Of a stretch of DNA of 9,158 nucleotides, positions 1 to 5,885 are shown in pieces. Position numbers and translations under genes: made by a program. Position 1 is the stretch's first letter, and each line of letters starts with the position of its first letter. Under the pieces are notes generated by a model. It worked only from the letters and a program-made list of their open reading frames with translations. It made no database searches and was not told the DNA's origin. Origin of the DNA: JBDRMV01 sp043825615 (lineage in GTDB: Bacteria; CG03); NCBI GenBank assembly GCA_043825615.1, contig JBDRRS010000015.1, positions 1-9,158 on the forward strand, read 5' to 3'.

Positions 1-50
1 CCGCTCATCATCACAATCGCCGCCAAACCAACAATCATCCTTCTACTCAT
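1..50 (-). CDS. N-terminus of an exported protein (partial, runs off the window)
   Basis: An ATG at 50-48 opens a frame that runs off the left edge; only 16 complete codons are present. They read MSRRMIVGLAAIVMMS: a short basic head (two Arg) followed by a hydrophobic stretch, as in a Sec signal peptide or an N-terminal membrane anchor. The start is chosen because an excellent Shine-Dalgarno (GAGGAGG, 55-61) lies about 5 nt upstream. The same frame stays open back to an ATG at 140-138, but that start has no good ribosome site and would bury the signal peptide. The gene follows the small exported protein at 178-726 after about 127 nt, probably in the same transcript. Product and family cannot be told from so few residues. 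Confidence 0.7.
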   Translation of the reverse strand, partial: MSRRMIVGLAAIVMMS

Positions 51-64
51 CTCTTCCTCCTCAA

Positions 65-82
65 GCGGGGTTAAATCCCCGC
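65..82 (-). other. perfect GC-rich hairpin just upstream of the next gene's ribosome site
   Basis: GCGGGG and CCCCGC form a perfect 6-bp inverted repeat around a 6-nt AT loop. In the transcript the stem ends a few bases before the GAGGAGG site of the gene starting at 50. No U-run follows, so it is not a classical terminator. It may influence translation, mark an mRNA-processing point, or be a dispersed short palindrome; the sequence does not decide. Confidence 0.55.
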
Positions 83-110
83 ACTGCACAAACCAACGTT
101 CCTCTTTCCT

Positions 111-171
111 TCCGCCTTCGGCGGATTTCGTCCGCCTCATACGGACTCAACTTCTCATCCGCATCACCTCC
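111..171 (-). promoter_or_regulatory. leader-like spacer: ribosome site, 3-5 codon mini-ORF and mutually exclusive hairpins
   Basis: In transcript order: a strong GGAGG (171-167); ATG codons at 164-162 and 158-156 that both end at a TGA at 149-147 (MRMRS or MRS); then a hairpin GTCCG/CGGAC (146-142 with 134-130); then TCCGCC/GGCGGA with a 3-nt loop (125-120 with 116-111). The first GGCGGA copy (136-131) can instead pair with the same TCCGCC (125-120), which would break both other hairpins. This is the geometry of an attenuator or translational leader, but no U-tract follows, and short palindromic repeats could look the same. A regulatory role is inferred only from layout. Confidence 0.3.
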
Positions 172-185
172 TTATTCTCATCCGC
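152..185. repeat. 11-bp direct repeat across the end of the small exported-protein gene
   Basis: The 11-mer TTCTCATCCGC occurs at 152-162 and again at 175-185, 23 bp apart. The second copy covers the stop codon of the 182-residue protein (178-180); the first covers one ATG of the mini-ORF. A local slippage duplication that copied part of the gene end is the simplest explanation. Confidence 0.5.
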
Positions 186-726
186 CCTGATTCAAAGCCA
201 TTATCGTTACGTAAATCGTCTTCTGGTCGGTGCTCCCCACACTGCTCGGAACTCCTATCCTGAACCACAGAAGTTCTTCCGTCCCGGGAGCAGTGTTGTA
301 GCCGTCCTGGTCTCCTGCAAAAATTGTCCCGTCGCAGGTCTGGGCAACATAAGTCAGGTTATAATTGTCGTCGCCGCTGCCAAAATCCCCCGGCGGGCGC
401 GTTGAGTTAAACTGCGCATGCAACGTGTACTGATCAGGCCCTGTGCTTGTCGCAAGAGCCCACGGCACCGCTCCCATCGCACTTGACGCCCTTATGCTGT
501 ATTTTTCCACAGCGTCCGTTGAATCATTGATTACCGCCGTTGACTCAGCCGCAACCGACGCCGCAGCTGCGTTCAAAGTCCCGAAATCAAAACCTGACCG
601 CGAAACGCACACGCTTAGAGTCGGCACCACCGTTACGGTCAGTTTTACTGTTCCCGTACCAGCAGACATGGCAAACCCCGCGCATAAAAGCAGCGCCGCA
701 GAGACGAATATCAGTTTCTTACGCAT
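178..726 (-). CDS. small exported protein homologous to the C-terminal domain of the giant FnIII protein
   Basis: 182 residues. Residues 1-21 form a clear signal peptide (MRKK, hydrophobic core, AMSA before Gly22), so the mature protein of about 160 residues is exported. The rest is beta-rich and Thr/Ala/Gly-rich with two Cys (40 and 131) that could form a disulfide outside the cytoplasm. Landmarks are GFDFGTLNA (45-53), EKYSI, SSAMG, a Trp at 89, DQYTL, AQFNS and LWFRI. The same landmarks occur in the same order in the last ~140 residues of the protein at 5886-9158, so the two are homologous. ATG 726 is forced: a TAA lies in frame immediately upstream. The ribosome site is weak, and the gene starts 21 nt after the Ig-like protein, suggesting one transcript. 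I recognise no named family; the plan loosely recalls WxL or coat-protein-U-like surface domains. Pilin-like subunit or matrix protein are possible roles, unproven. Confidence 0.85.
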   Translation of the reverse strand: MRKKLIFVSAALLLCAGFAMSAGTGTVKLTVTVVPTLSVCVSRSGFDFGTLNAAAASVAAESTAVINDSTDAVEKYSIRASSAMGAVPWALATSTGPDQYTLHAQFNSTRPPGDFGSGDDNYNLTYVAQTCDGTIFAGDQDGYNTAPGTEELLWFRIGVPSSVGSTDQKTIYVTIMALNQGG

Positions 727-747
727 TTTTTACTTTACCCCGCATCA

Positions 748-1662
748 TCATTTCACAACATCGGCAAGCACATAGGTATAAATAAAAACATCAATTTTCT
801 GATTAAGTAATTTTGTTTTGATATAGAATTCGTATTTTTTCCCGCGATATTTTTTCTCCTTTGGAACTTTTATATACGCTTTAAAAACCTTTATTGTGTT
901 ATCCGGAACTTCAATAATATCTTTCTCAAAAGTAATCCAATCGGGATCCCCTCTTTCATAACCGCCTTTCAGCGGTTGCATGTCTTTTTTTCCGTCCACG
1001 CTTTTTAACTCATACGAATACGCGGAGTCATTCATATTAACCACTTTCAATTTCTTGCCGAAAATTTCTCCTATCTCGTATTTTCTACCTGGCTTAATCT
1101 CAAAAAGAAAAATCTTCCCCGGCGACACTTCAAAGTTCATGTTGGCGAGGAGCCGGTCATTTGTTTCTGTCTTTTCCGTTTCTTCCTTTATCTGCTCTTT
1201 TGATTTGATTGTCTTGATATAAACAAGCGACTGAACGCCTACGCCAATATTTCCGTGCACTGCGCGTGCAACGGATTCAATCACTGCCAGATATTTTCTG
1301 TCATAATTTTCAGGTGCATCGGGAATTCTTATGATTACATCCACGACTTTCATTCCGCCGCCGCGCAACTCAATTTCGTTGTCACTAACCATTACCCAGT
1401 TTGCATCCGGGATCGGTTCATATCCGTACAGACAGTTCTGCGGTTGTGGCTTAATAACAACAATTGAACCGGTAACATCCTCGCCTGATGTATTTGTGAC
1501 GGCGAAAGGAAGATTCATTAGTTCCCTCGTATTATAAACCTTTCCCGGAATGACATTTTCCAGACGCACTGAACCGAATTTTGTTCTTAACCCTACCGCT
1601 CCGGCGGAAGAAACAAATACACCTATACCGATAAATAAAACCAAAAATAATTTACTTTTCAC
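748..1662 (-). CDS. exported protein with two tandem homologous Ig-like domains
   Basis: 304 residues from a GTG at 1662-1660, which has an AGGAGG about 5 nt upstream; the start overlaps the preceding gene by 11 nt. Upstream codons in frame lie inside that gene and would hide the signal peptide. Residues 1-22 are a signal peptide ending SSAGA. The mature part contains the same domain twice: about 38-130 and 191-283, joined by a charged linker (KSKEQIKEETEKTE, 153-166). Both copies show PGxxY, a V.N strand, GYE followed by a Trp, then KV....I.(I/V)P and a final Y-rich strand. This beta-sandwich pattern resembles Ig-like/DUF916-like or periplasmic chaperone-like domains, but I cannot assign a family. 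There is no C-terminal membrane anchor or sorting signal. Its position between the ligases and the small exported protein suggests a role in assembling, binding or displaying that protein; this is inference. Confidence 0.85.
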   Translation of the reverse strand: MKSKLFLVLFIGIGVFVSSAGAVGLRTKFGSVRLENVIPGKVYNTRELMNLPFAVTNTSGEDVTGSIVVIKPQPQNCLYGYEPIPDANWVMVSDNEIELRGGGMKVVDVIIRIPDAPENYDRKYLAVIESVARAVHGNIGVGVQSLVYIKTIKSKEQIKEETEKTETNDRLLANMNFEVSPGKIFLFEIKPGRKYEIGEIFGKKLKVVNMNDSAYSYELKSVDGKKDMQPLKGGYERGDPDWITFEKDIIEVPDNTIKVFKAYIKVPKEKKYRGKKYEFYIKTKLLNQKIDVFIYTYVLADVVK

Positions 1663-3472
1663 CTTCCCCTCCTTTTTTAATCCGCCCGGCAAGAGCGGCA
1701 TATTTCTCCGCCGATTTCATATCGCCTTTAAGACGATAAAACATGCTTAAGTCCAGAACATTCTTGTAAAGATACGGCCCGGCCTTATATGCTCTGATAA
1801 AACACTCCTCCGCTTCATCCCGCTTGTTCTCATTTCCGAATTGAACCATCGACATTTTCACCGCGCCGAGGTCGCTCCACGCCCACGGGTTCTCCATGTG
1901 AAATTTAACATTCCTCAAGGCGAGTTTCTCCGCTTGACAAAGATAATCCTTGTCGTTATTTTTCAAAGCGAGCGAGCGTTGACGCACAATGCGGGAACGG
2001 GTATACGCAAGGGACCGCGGCATTAAACTTACGGATAATTCATAATCATCCGTCCCTTTCATAAAATGAATATCCGCTAAAAGGTGACGCCCTGCAAGGA
2101 CAAAATAAAACAGAATAAAAACAAGCGAACTGCCGAGGAGCAAATATCTTTTTACTGCGCCTAATTTAATTTCCCTGACGGCGCCGCAGGACGAAACAAA
2201 ACCCGCCATTGCCCAGAAATAAACCATCGTTTCGTTGAGGAAAAAGTGAAATTGAAGAAAGATAAAAAGCGCAAAAAGCGACGAGACAACACCTGCAAAA
2301 TAAAGGCGCTCCGCGCCGGGCGCTCGCTTGAAACCAAAGAACAGAACGTTCAGCCACAAAGTCAGATACGCTGCAAGGGCAAATATTCCCATGGTCGAAG
2401 CCACCTGGAGGATTGTGTTGTGCGCATAATTTGAAACATTCTTCCCTCCCGTAAGCTGCGCGAATTTTAAAGTCATATACTTTGGGAAAATATCTTGAAA
2501 CAAATTAGGTCCAACCCCGTGCCAGAAATTGTCTTCGAACATTTTGACCGCCGATTTCCATGTTTCAAGACGGGCGGAGGCGCTCGCCTCGCCCGAATCA
2601 ATCAATGTTTCTGTTCTCTGCGCCACCAGCGACTTTGACGACGGCTGCTGCAGAGATTCCAGATCCTTTCTGTTCACCAGAAAAATAAAAACCACAACCA
2701 TAAAAGAAACCGACAGAACCAGCAGACGTTTCATTCCACGCCTTCGGTTTTCTGCGCCCAAAATCAACGCAAATAAAACAACCGATACCCCGAACGCAAG
2801 CCAGGAAGCCCTGGAAAGGGTAAGACCAAGATTAACCGCAAGAATGATGTTCAGAATAAAAATATAAGGGACATATTCCACCGGGGAACCAAGATAAAAA
2901 GCAAGCGCTATCGGGATAACCGTTACAAGATACCCCCCGAGAAAATTCGGATTGCCGAGCGTGGAAAATATCCGGTTGAAAGAATATGCCGTTTTATAAA
3001 ACGGGTCAAACCCAAGCATCTGCGCAATTCCGTAAATGGAAACGACGGACGCGGCGGCAAGAACAACAATTCCCGAAGCCGTCCAGTCATCCGTCCGGAA
3101 CTCATCGCTGACAACAATGAAAATGAGAAACCCCGCAAAAACGCCGGTAAAACCCCATTCGTAATAGGAGCACAGCCCGAGGAAACTCACAAAAAAGTCC
3201 TTTGAAAAAACCGTAGCAATACCAACTGTAAAAACAAATGCGGCGGCGAAGTATGTTATCGCCGATATTTTAACGGTTTCTTTTGAAATTAACTTTTTCA
3301 GCGACCAGAATAAAAATATGAGGGGCGCAAAAAATCTTAACACGGTAACTTTCGGAATTCCGAAAGCATCAAGCACAAAGCGCGAACTGAAAATTACCGG
3401 CATCAGAAAGAGCAGCAAAAATGCCGAAATCCTGATTAAACTTTCAATCGCTTTTCGTTTTTTCTCATTCAT
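1652..3472 (-). CDS. O-antigen ligase/polymerase family membrane protein fused to C-terminal TPRs
   Basis: 606 residues. About 12 hydrophobic helices (roughly 12-30, 45-60, 70-90, 108-121, 132-153, 180-195, 201-238, 249-266, 360-380, 390-411, 415-430, 442-460) precede a soluble TPR-like tail (about 465-600). Features of the Wzy_C/WaaL family: GNPNFL (173-178), the stretch SARLETW with Arg301 before the large external loop, GVGP (319-322), and YAHN with His351, which matches the conserved catalytic-loop His of the family. Such proteins transfer or polymerise lipid-linked glycans on the outer face of the inner membrane; some close relatives glycosylate pilins. The start is ATG 3472-3470, overlapping the TPR gene by 8 nt; an upstream in-frame TTG at 3499 is less likely. 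It is a paralogue of the ligase at 4175-5317, and the motif LLADIHFMKG (464-473) matches LLGDVHFRKG in the separate TPR protein. The glycan substrate is unknown. Confidence 0.9.
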   Translation of the reverse strand: MNEKKRKAIESLIRISAFLLLFLMPVIFSSRFVLDAFGIPKVTVLRFFAPLIFLFWSLKKLISKETVKISAITYFAAAFVFTVGIATVFSKDFFVSFLGLCSYYEWGFTGVFAGFLIFIVVSDEFRTDDWTASGIVVLAAASVVSIYGIAQMLGFDPFYKTAYSFNRIFSTLGNPNFLGGYLVTVIPIALAFYLGSPVEYVPYIFILNIILAVNLGLTLSRASWLAFGVSVVLFALILGAENRRRGMKRLLVLSVSFMVVVFIFLVNRKDLESLQQPSSKSLVAQRTETLIDSGEASASARLETWKSAVKMFEDNFWHGVGPNLFQDIFPKYMTLKFAQLTGGKNVSNYAHNTILQVASTMGIFALAAYLTLWLNVLFFGFKRAPGAERLYFAGVVSSLFALFIFLQFHFFLNETMVYFWAMAGFVSSCGAVREIKLGAVKRYLLLGSSLVFILFYFVLAGRHLLADIHFMKGTDDYELSVSLMPRSLAYTRSRIVRQRSLALKNNDKDYLCQAEKLALRNVKFHMENPWAWSDLGAVKMSMVQFGNENKRDEAEECFIRAYKAGPYLYKNVLDLSMFYRLKGDMKSAEKYAALAGRIKKGGEGEK

Positions 3473-4178
3473 CCTTTTTTCCCCCGTTTTTTTTCTCAAT
3501 CATCCCGAGGCCTTTCAAAGCGTCAAGGTTCTGCGGGTCAATTTCAAGAACCATCTTCCACTGTTCTTTCGCTTTTTTGTAATTTTTCTCAAGAAAATAA
3601 AGCATCCCCATATTAAAAATAATGGGTACGGACGCCGGATTATTTTTAAGGGCTTCTCCGTACGACTTTATTGCCTTATCCTTCATGCCCCACAGGTAAT
3701 AAGCCGTCGCGAGATTTATGTAGGCGTCGGCAAACTTCGGTTCAAGTTCAATCGCTTTTTGAAAGTTAAGAATTGCACTCCTGTAAAATTCTTCGTCCTT
3801 AAAGTCCCTGCCGATATAAAGGCAGACAGCTCCCAGCCCGTTGTAAGCGAGCGCAAAGTCCGGTTTCATCTGAACAAGTTTTCTATAGAAGTAAACAGAC
3901 TGCTCATAATGCTTCCTGCCGGCATCTCTGTCTCTTGCCGTCTCGCCCATTATTCTGTAGAGCTCCGCGATATTTTCGTAATATGCGCATTCCTTTTTGT
4001 AATTGAGCGCGACCTTAAACTCTGTTTCCGCTTTTTCATATTCGCTTACGGAAACCGCCTTTAGCCCTTTTCTGAAATGCACGTCTCCGAGGAGCGGCCA
4101 CAAAATCAGTTTCCCACCGATAATCAAGATAATCAGAATTCCTATAATCTGAAATTCAATCCTCATTTCCTTTTTCAC
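3465..4178 (-). CDS. membrane-anchored TPR protein, translationally coupled to the upstream ligase
   Basis: 237 residues from a GTG at 4178-4176. The ORF is open further upstream, but this GTG has an AGGAGGT four to five bases before it and overlaps the ligase stop as GTGA, a typical coupling arrangement. Residues 9-27 form one transmembrane helix; the rest carries four to five TPRs (about 31-63, 66-107, 108-148, 149-182, 183-216), with consensus pieces such as AYNGLGAVC, AIELEPKFADAYINLATAYY and NMGMLYF. TPRs mediate protein-protein contacts. No catalytic motif is seen. The helix plus LLGDVHFRKG (29-38) matches the last helix and LLADIHFMKG of the fused ligase-TPR protein downstream, so this gene corresponds to that protein's C-terminal part. 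It probably works with the 380-residue ligase as a two-subunit equivalent of the fusion. Confidence 0.9.
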   Translation of the reverse strand: MKKEMRIEFQIIGILIILIIGGKLILWPLLGDVHFRKGLKAVSVSEYEKAETEFKVALNYKKECAYYENIAELYRIMGETARDRDAGRKHYEQSVYFYRKLVQMKPDFALAYNGLGAVCLYIGRDFKDEEFYRSAILNFQKAIELEPKFADAYINLATAYYLWGMKDKAIKSYGEALKNNPASVPIIFNMGMLYFLEKNYKKAKEQWKMVLEIDPQNLDALKGLGMIEKKNGGKKDE

Positions 4179-5317
4179 AAAACCTCCTTTTGACCGAGAG
4201 CGAGAAAAACCCAGAAGCAGAGCCACATTTCCAGCGTCCAGAAATGGAAAAAACCAAAAATCAGACCCCCGAAAACCGACGCTTTAAGAGCCGGATTTCC
4301 CGACGCCCTGAAAAATACGAGGAGCAGCCACAAAAAACACAGGAAACCCAAAACTCCTGAGGAGAACAGATGGTCGAGGAAAATATTATGCGCGTATCCG
4401 GGGTTGGCATTCTTTTTCGTCACCCTTTCATATTCTGCCGGAAGAATTTTTGAGACCTCATCCGCAAAAGTGTCCGGGCCATACCCGAAAACAGGTCTCT
4501 CTTTAATCGATTCAACGGCCGCTTTCCAGCCGATAATGCGGGAAGAAACGGAAGGGTCGTCTAACCTGTTAAGCCCGAAGACGCCGGCGAAAAGCATACA
4601 GGCGGCGAAACCCATCAAAAAAACTCTTACCCTTGCTCCGCTATACATTTCTTTCCCGCAAAATAAAATAAAGAAAACAGCGCTTGCGCCCAGAGCAATA
4701 AAACCTGCGGCGACATTAGCAATAACCAGCGCAATGAAACCCAATGTTGCCGAAACCAGAAACAGACGTCTGCCTTCCAGCGCCTGATAAAAAAGAACCG
4801 GCAAAACAAATACGAACCAGCCGGCAAGAAAGTTAGGGTTTCCGAAAGTTGAGATTATGCTTCCAAAATAGGTCTCCCACTTAATAGGGTCAACATTCAG
4901 ATATTGAATAATCCCATACGCGGCGGCGAGGACCGACGCCATCGCAATTGATTTGTAAATCTGCTTTCTCGACACGAAACTGACCGCAAAGTAAAAAATT
5001 ACATAACATAACAACTGCTGTGTTCCTTCAAAGTAAAAAAGGTATCTTCCCGACCATGAAATTGACGGATTCTTAGAAAAAACAGTCGTTATAATTCTGA
5101 TGAGAAAATACGCCAGAACGGCAACGGTTAACCGGTTAACCCGAATTTGCCGGAAGCGGAATAGCAGCCCCGCGAAGAGAAGCAGCGCCGAAAATCTCAG
5201 CAAAGCAACTTTCGGAAGAGCGAAACAATCTCTCAATCCGGGGATAAAAACCAGCGGCATCAGAAAAACCGTTCCCAGCACTACAAACCCTCCTATTTTT
5301 TCAAGATACGTTTTCAA
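4175..5317 (-). CDS. O-antigen ligase/polymerase family membrane protein (no TPR tail)
   Basis: 380 residues, TTG start at 5317-5315 with AAAGGAGGT just upstream (5321-5329). It is almost entirely transmembrane, about 11 helices. Wzy_C/WaaL family features: GNPNFL (159-164), SSRIIGW with Arg260 before the main periplasmic loop, GYGPDTF (278-284), and YAHN with His310 followed by SSGVLG. The family joins undecaprenyl-linked glycans to lipid A, protein or one another at the outer face of the inner membrane; acceptor and donor cannot be read from sequence. It is a paralogue of the protein at 1652-3472, aligning from the N-terminus (ALPKVALLRF versus GIPKVTVLRF) to the last helix, but ends at EVL where the paralogue continues into a TPR tail. 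Its stop overlaps the next gene by 4 nt. A REPIN-like element lies directly upstream of its ribosome site. Confidence 0.9.
   Translation of the reverse strand: MKTYLEKIGGFVVLGTVFLMPLVFIPGLRDCFALPKVALLRFSALLLFAGLLFRFRQIRVNRLTVAVLAYFLIRIITTVFSKNPSISWSGRYLFYFEGTQQLLCYVIFYFAVSFVSRKQIYKSIAMASVLAAAYGIIQYLNVDPIKWETYFGSIISTFGNPNFLAGWFVFVLPVLFYQALEGRRLFLVSATLGFIALVIANVAAGFIALGASAVFFILFCGKEMYSGARVRVFLMGFAACMLFAGVFGLNRLDDPSVSSRIIGWKAAVESIKERPVFGYGPDTFADEVSKILPAEYERVTKKNANPGYAHNIFLDHLFSSGVLGFLCFLWLLLVFFRASGNPALKASVFGGLIFGFFHFWTLEMWLCFWVFLALGQKEVL
4182..4188 (-). promoter_or_regulatory. Shine-Dalgarno that fixes the GTG start of the TPR gene
   Basis: AGGAGGT lies inside the last codons of the ligase gene and just before the GTG at 4178. 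It argues against the longer frame beginning at 4226 and implies termination-reinitiation between the two genes. Confidence 0.75.
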
Positions 5318-5331
5318 ACAACCTCCTTTAT

Positions 5332-5388
5332 GGGGACTGTCCCTTTTACGGACGGAACAAAGCGGAGTCGTAGAAAGGGACTGTCCCC
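5332..5388. repeat. REPIN-like element: two inverted copies of a short palindrome
   Basis: The arms GGGGACTGTCCCTTT (5332-5346) and AAAGGGACTGTCCCC (5374-5388) are reverse complements except for the central base. Each arm is itself palindromic (GGGAC-N-GTCCC). The homology extends imperfectly inward (acggac/gtcgta). Two inverted REPs round a 27-bp spacer is the architecture of a REPIN, a non-autonomous element mobilised by REP-associated tyrosine transposases. In the transcript it lies between the MerR-type gene and the first ligase and ends 3-4 nt before the ligase ribosome site, so it could affect mRNA stability or translation. No transposase gene lies in the window. Confidence 0.65.
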
Positions 5389-5446
5389 TTCCTCATTACT
5401 CCGCAAAAACCGGCGCAAAGCATTTTTTTTGCGTAATCCGCGCGCT

Positions 5447-5731
5447 TCAGGATGCGACCGTAACCAGCCTCCTCAATTCATCCTCCGCTCCGCCGCTTCT
5501 GAGTTCGCTGAGCTGACATTTTCTGGATATCATCTGGCGGATCGTGATGATTTTCTGCACGGTGCTTTCCCTTTCATAAAGACGGTGGCCGCCCCTCGTA
5601 AAAACCACCGGATCGAGGAGACCTTCCATTGTGTAAAACTTCACCGTCGACGGTCTCACCCCCGCCTCATCAGCAACTTCGCCGAGCTTCAAAAGCCCCT
5701 TCTCAAGCCTTCTCTTCCTTGCGCTTGTCAT
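5447..5731 (-). CDS. small MerR-family HTH DNA-binding protein
   Basis: 94 residues, ATG start with GAGGAGG 6 nt upstream. Residues 13-58 follow the MerR winged-helix pattern: LLKLGEVADEAGVRPSTVKFY (HTH), MEGLLDPVV, then GGHRLYE (wing), followed by a short helix VQKIITIRQMISR. The usual long dimerisation helix and C-terminal sensor domain are missing; the protein ends soon after LSELRSGG. This matches minimal, BldC-like MerR proteins rather than metal or drug sensors. It is the first confident gene after the giant protein's terminator and is followed by the ligase operon, with a 23-bp palindrome upstream of its start that could be its own operator. Regulation of the downstream surface genes is inferred from position. 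A nucleoid or phage-like role is an alternative. Confidence 0.88.
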   Translation of the reverse strand: MTSARKRRLEKGLLKLGEVADEAGVRPSTVKFYTMEGLLDPVVFTRGGHRLYERESTVQKIITIRQMISRKCQLSELRSGGAEDELRRLVTVAS

Positions 5732-5868
5732 AACACACCTCCTCTTTTTTCAAAACCGCAAGTAAGCCGTTTACTTACGATTTTCAAACAAAAAATTTTT
5801 CCACTCGCCGAGTAGAATTTTTTATTTTCCAACTTGCCTTGCCTTTTTTCTTGTTCTTCATTCTTCAT
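5728..5868 (-). CDS. doubtful 46-codon ORF overlapping the MerR start
   Basis: ATG at 5868-5866 with GTGAGG four bases upstream opens 46 codons ending in a TGA that overlaps the MerR ATG as ATGA. The product would be Lys/Glu-rich at the start (MKNEEQEKRQGKLENKK) with two Cys and no recognisable domain. Against it: the frame runs straight through the terminator stem-loop and the operator-like palindrome, and A-rich DNA easily gives open frames. Good spacing and a coupled stop keep it on the list, but I favour non-coding. Confidence 0.18.
   Translation of the reverse strand: MKNEEQEKRQGKLENKKFYSASGKIFCLKIVSKRLTCGFEKRGGVL
5757..5779 (-). promoter_or_regulatory. operator-like 23-bp palindrome upstream of the MerR-type gene
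   Basis: CGTAAGTAA and TTACTTGCG are 9-bp inverted arms with one mismatch around 5 bp, 26 bp upstream of the MerR ATG. MerR proteins bind inverted repeats of this size, often between -35 and -10. A TTGAAA (5786-5781) could be a -35 box, with the palindrome filling the spacer, but no good -10 is visible. Autoregulation is inferred. Confidence 0.45.
5790..5823 (-). terminator. stem-loop terminator after the giant protein gene
   Basis: In the transcript, CTACTC-GGC-GAGTGG forms a 6-bp stem (one G-U pair) with a 3-nt loop, flanked by AAAAAATT on the left and an A-run then TTTTTT on the right, which can pair to extend the stem. The A-run/stem/U-run layout fits an intrinsic terminator, possibly working in both directions. 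It lies 60-100 nt after the TAG of the giant gene and before the MerR-type gene, so it probably separates the two transcription units. Confidence 0.6.
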
Positions 5869-5885
5869 TTTTCCTCACTAATCCT

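Noticed and set aside
51..140. Extended start at 140 for the exported protein at the left edge
   Set aside because: The frame is open, but the extension is highly charged, contains the hairpins, and has no good ribosome site; ATG 50 has an ideal one and places the signal peptide at the N-terminus.
3318..4064. 248-codon open frame on the plus strand
   Set aside because: It is antisense to the TPR gene and the start of the fused ligase, both with clear domains, ribosome sites and coupled starts. Its product has no recognisable domain and is rich in Phe/Lys/Arg, as expected from an opposite-strand frame.
4179..4226. Longer N-terminus for the TPR protein starting at 4226
   Set aside because: The extra 16 codons lie inside the ligase gene, encode a Ser/Arg-rich stretch that would mask the anchor, and lack a ribosome site, whereas GTG 4178 has AGGAGGT and a GTGA overlap.
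5414..5433. CGCAAA/TTTGCG hairpin just after the MerR stop, considered as a terminator
   Set aside because: The stem is only 6 bp with an A-rich loop and no U-run follows in the direction of transcription, so it would not stop RNA polymerase convincingly.
5330..5815. Plus-strand frames across the MerR-type gene and the REPIN-like element
   Set aside because: They are antisense to a well-supported MerR HTH protein and run through the inverted repeats; no domain or ribosome site supports them.
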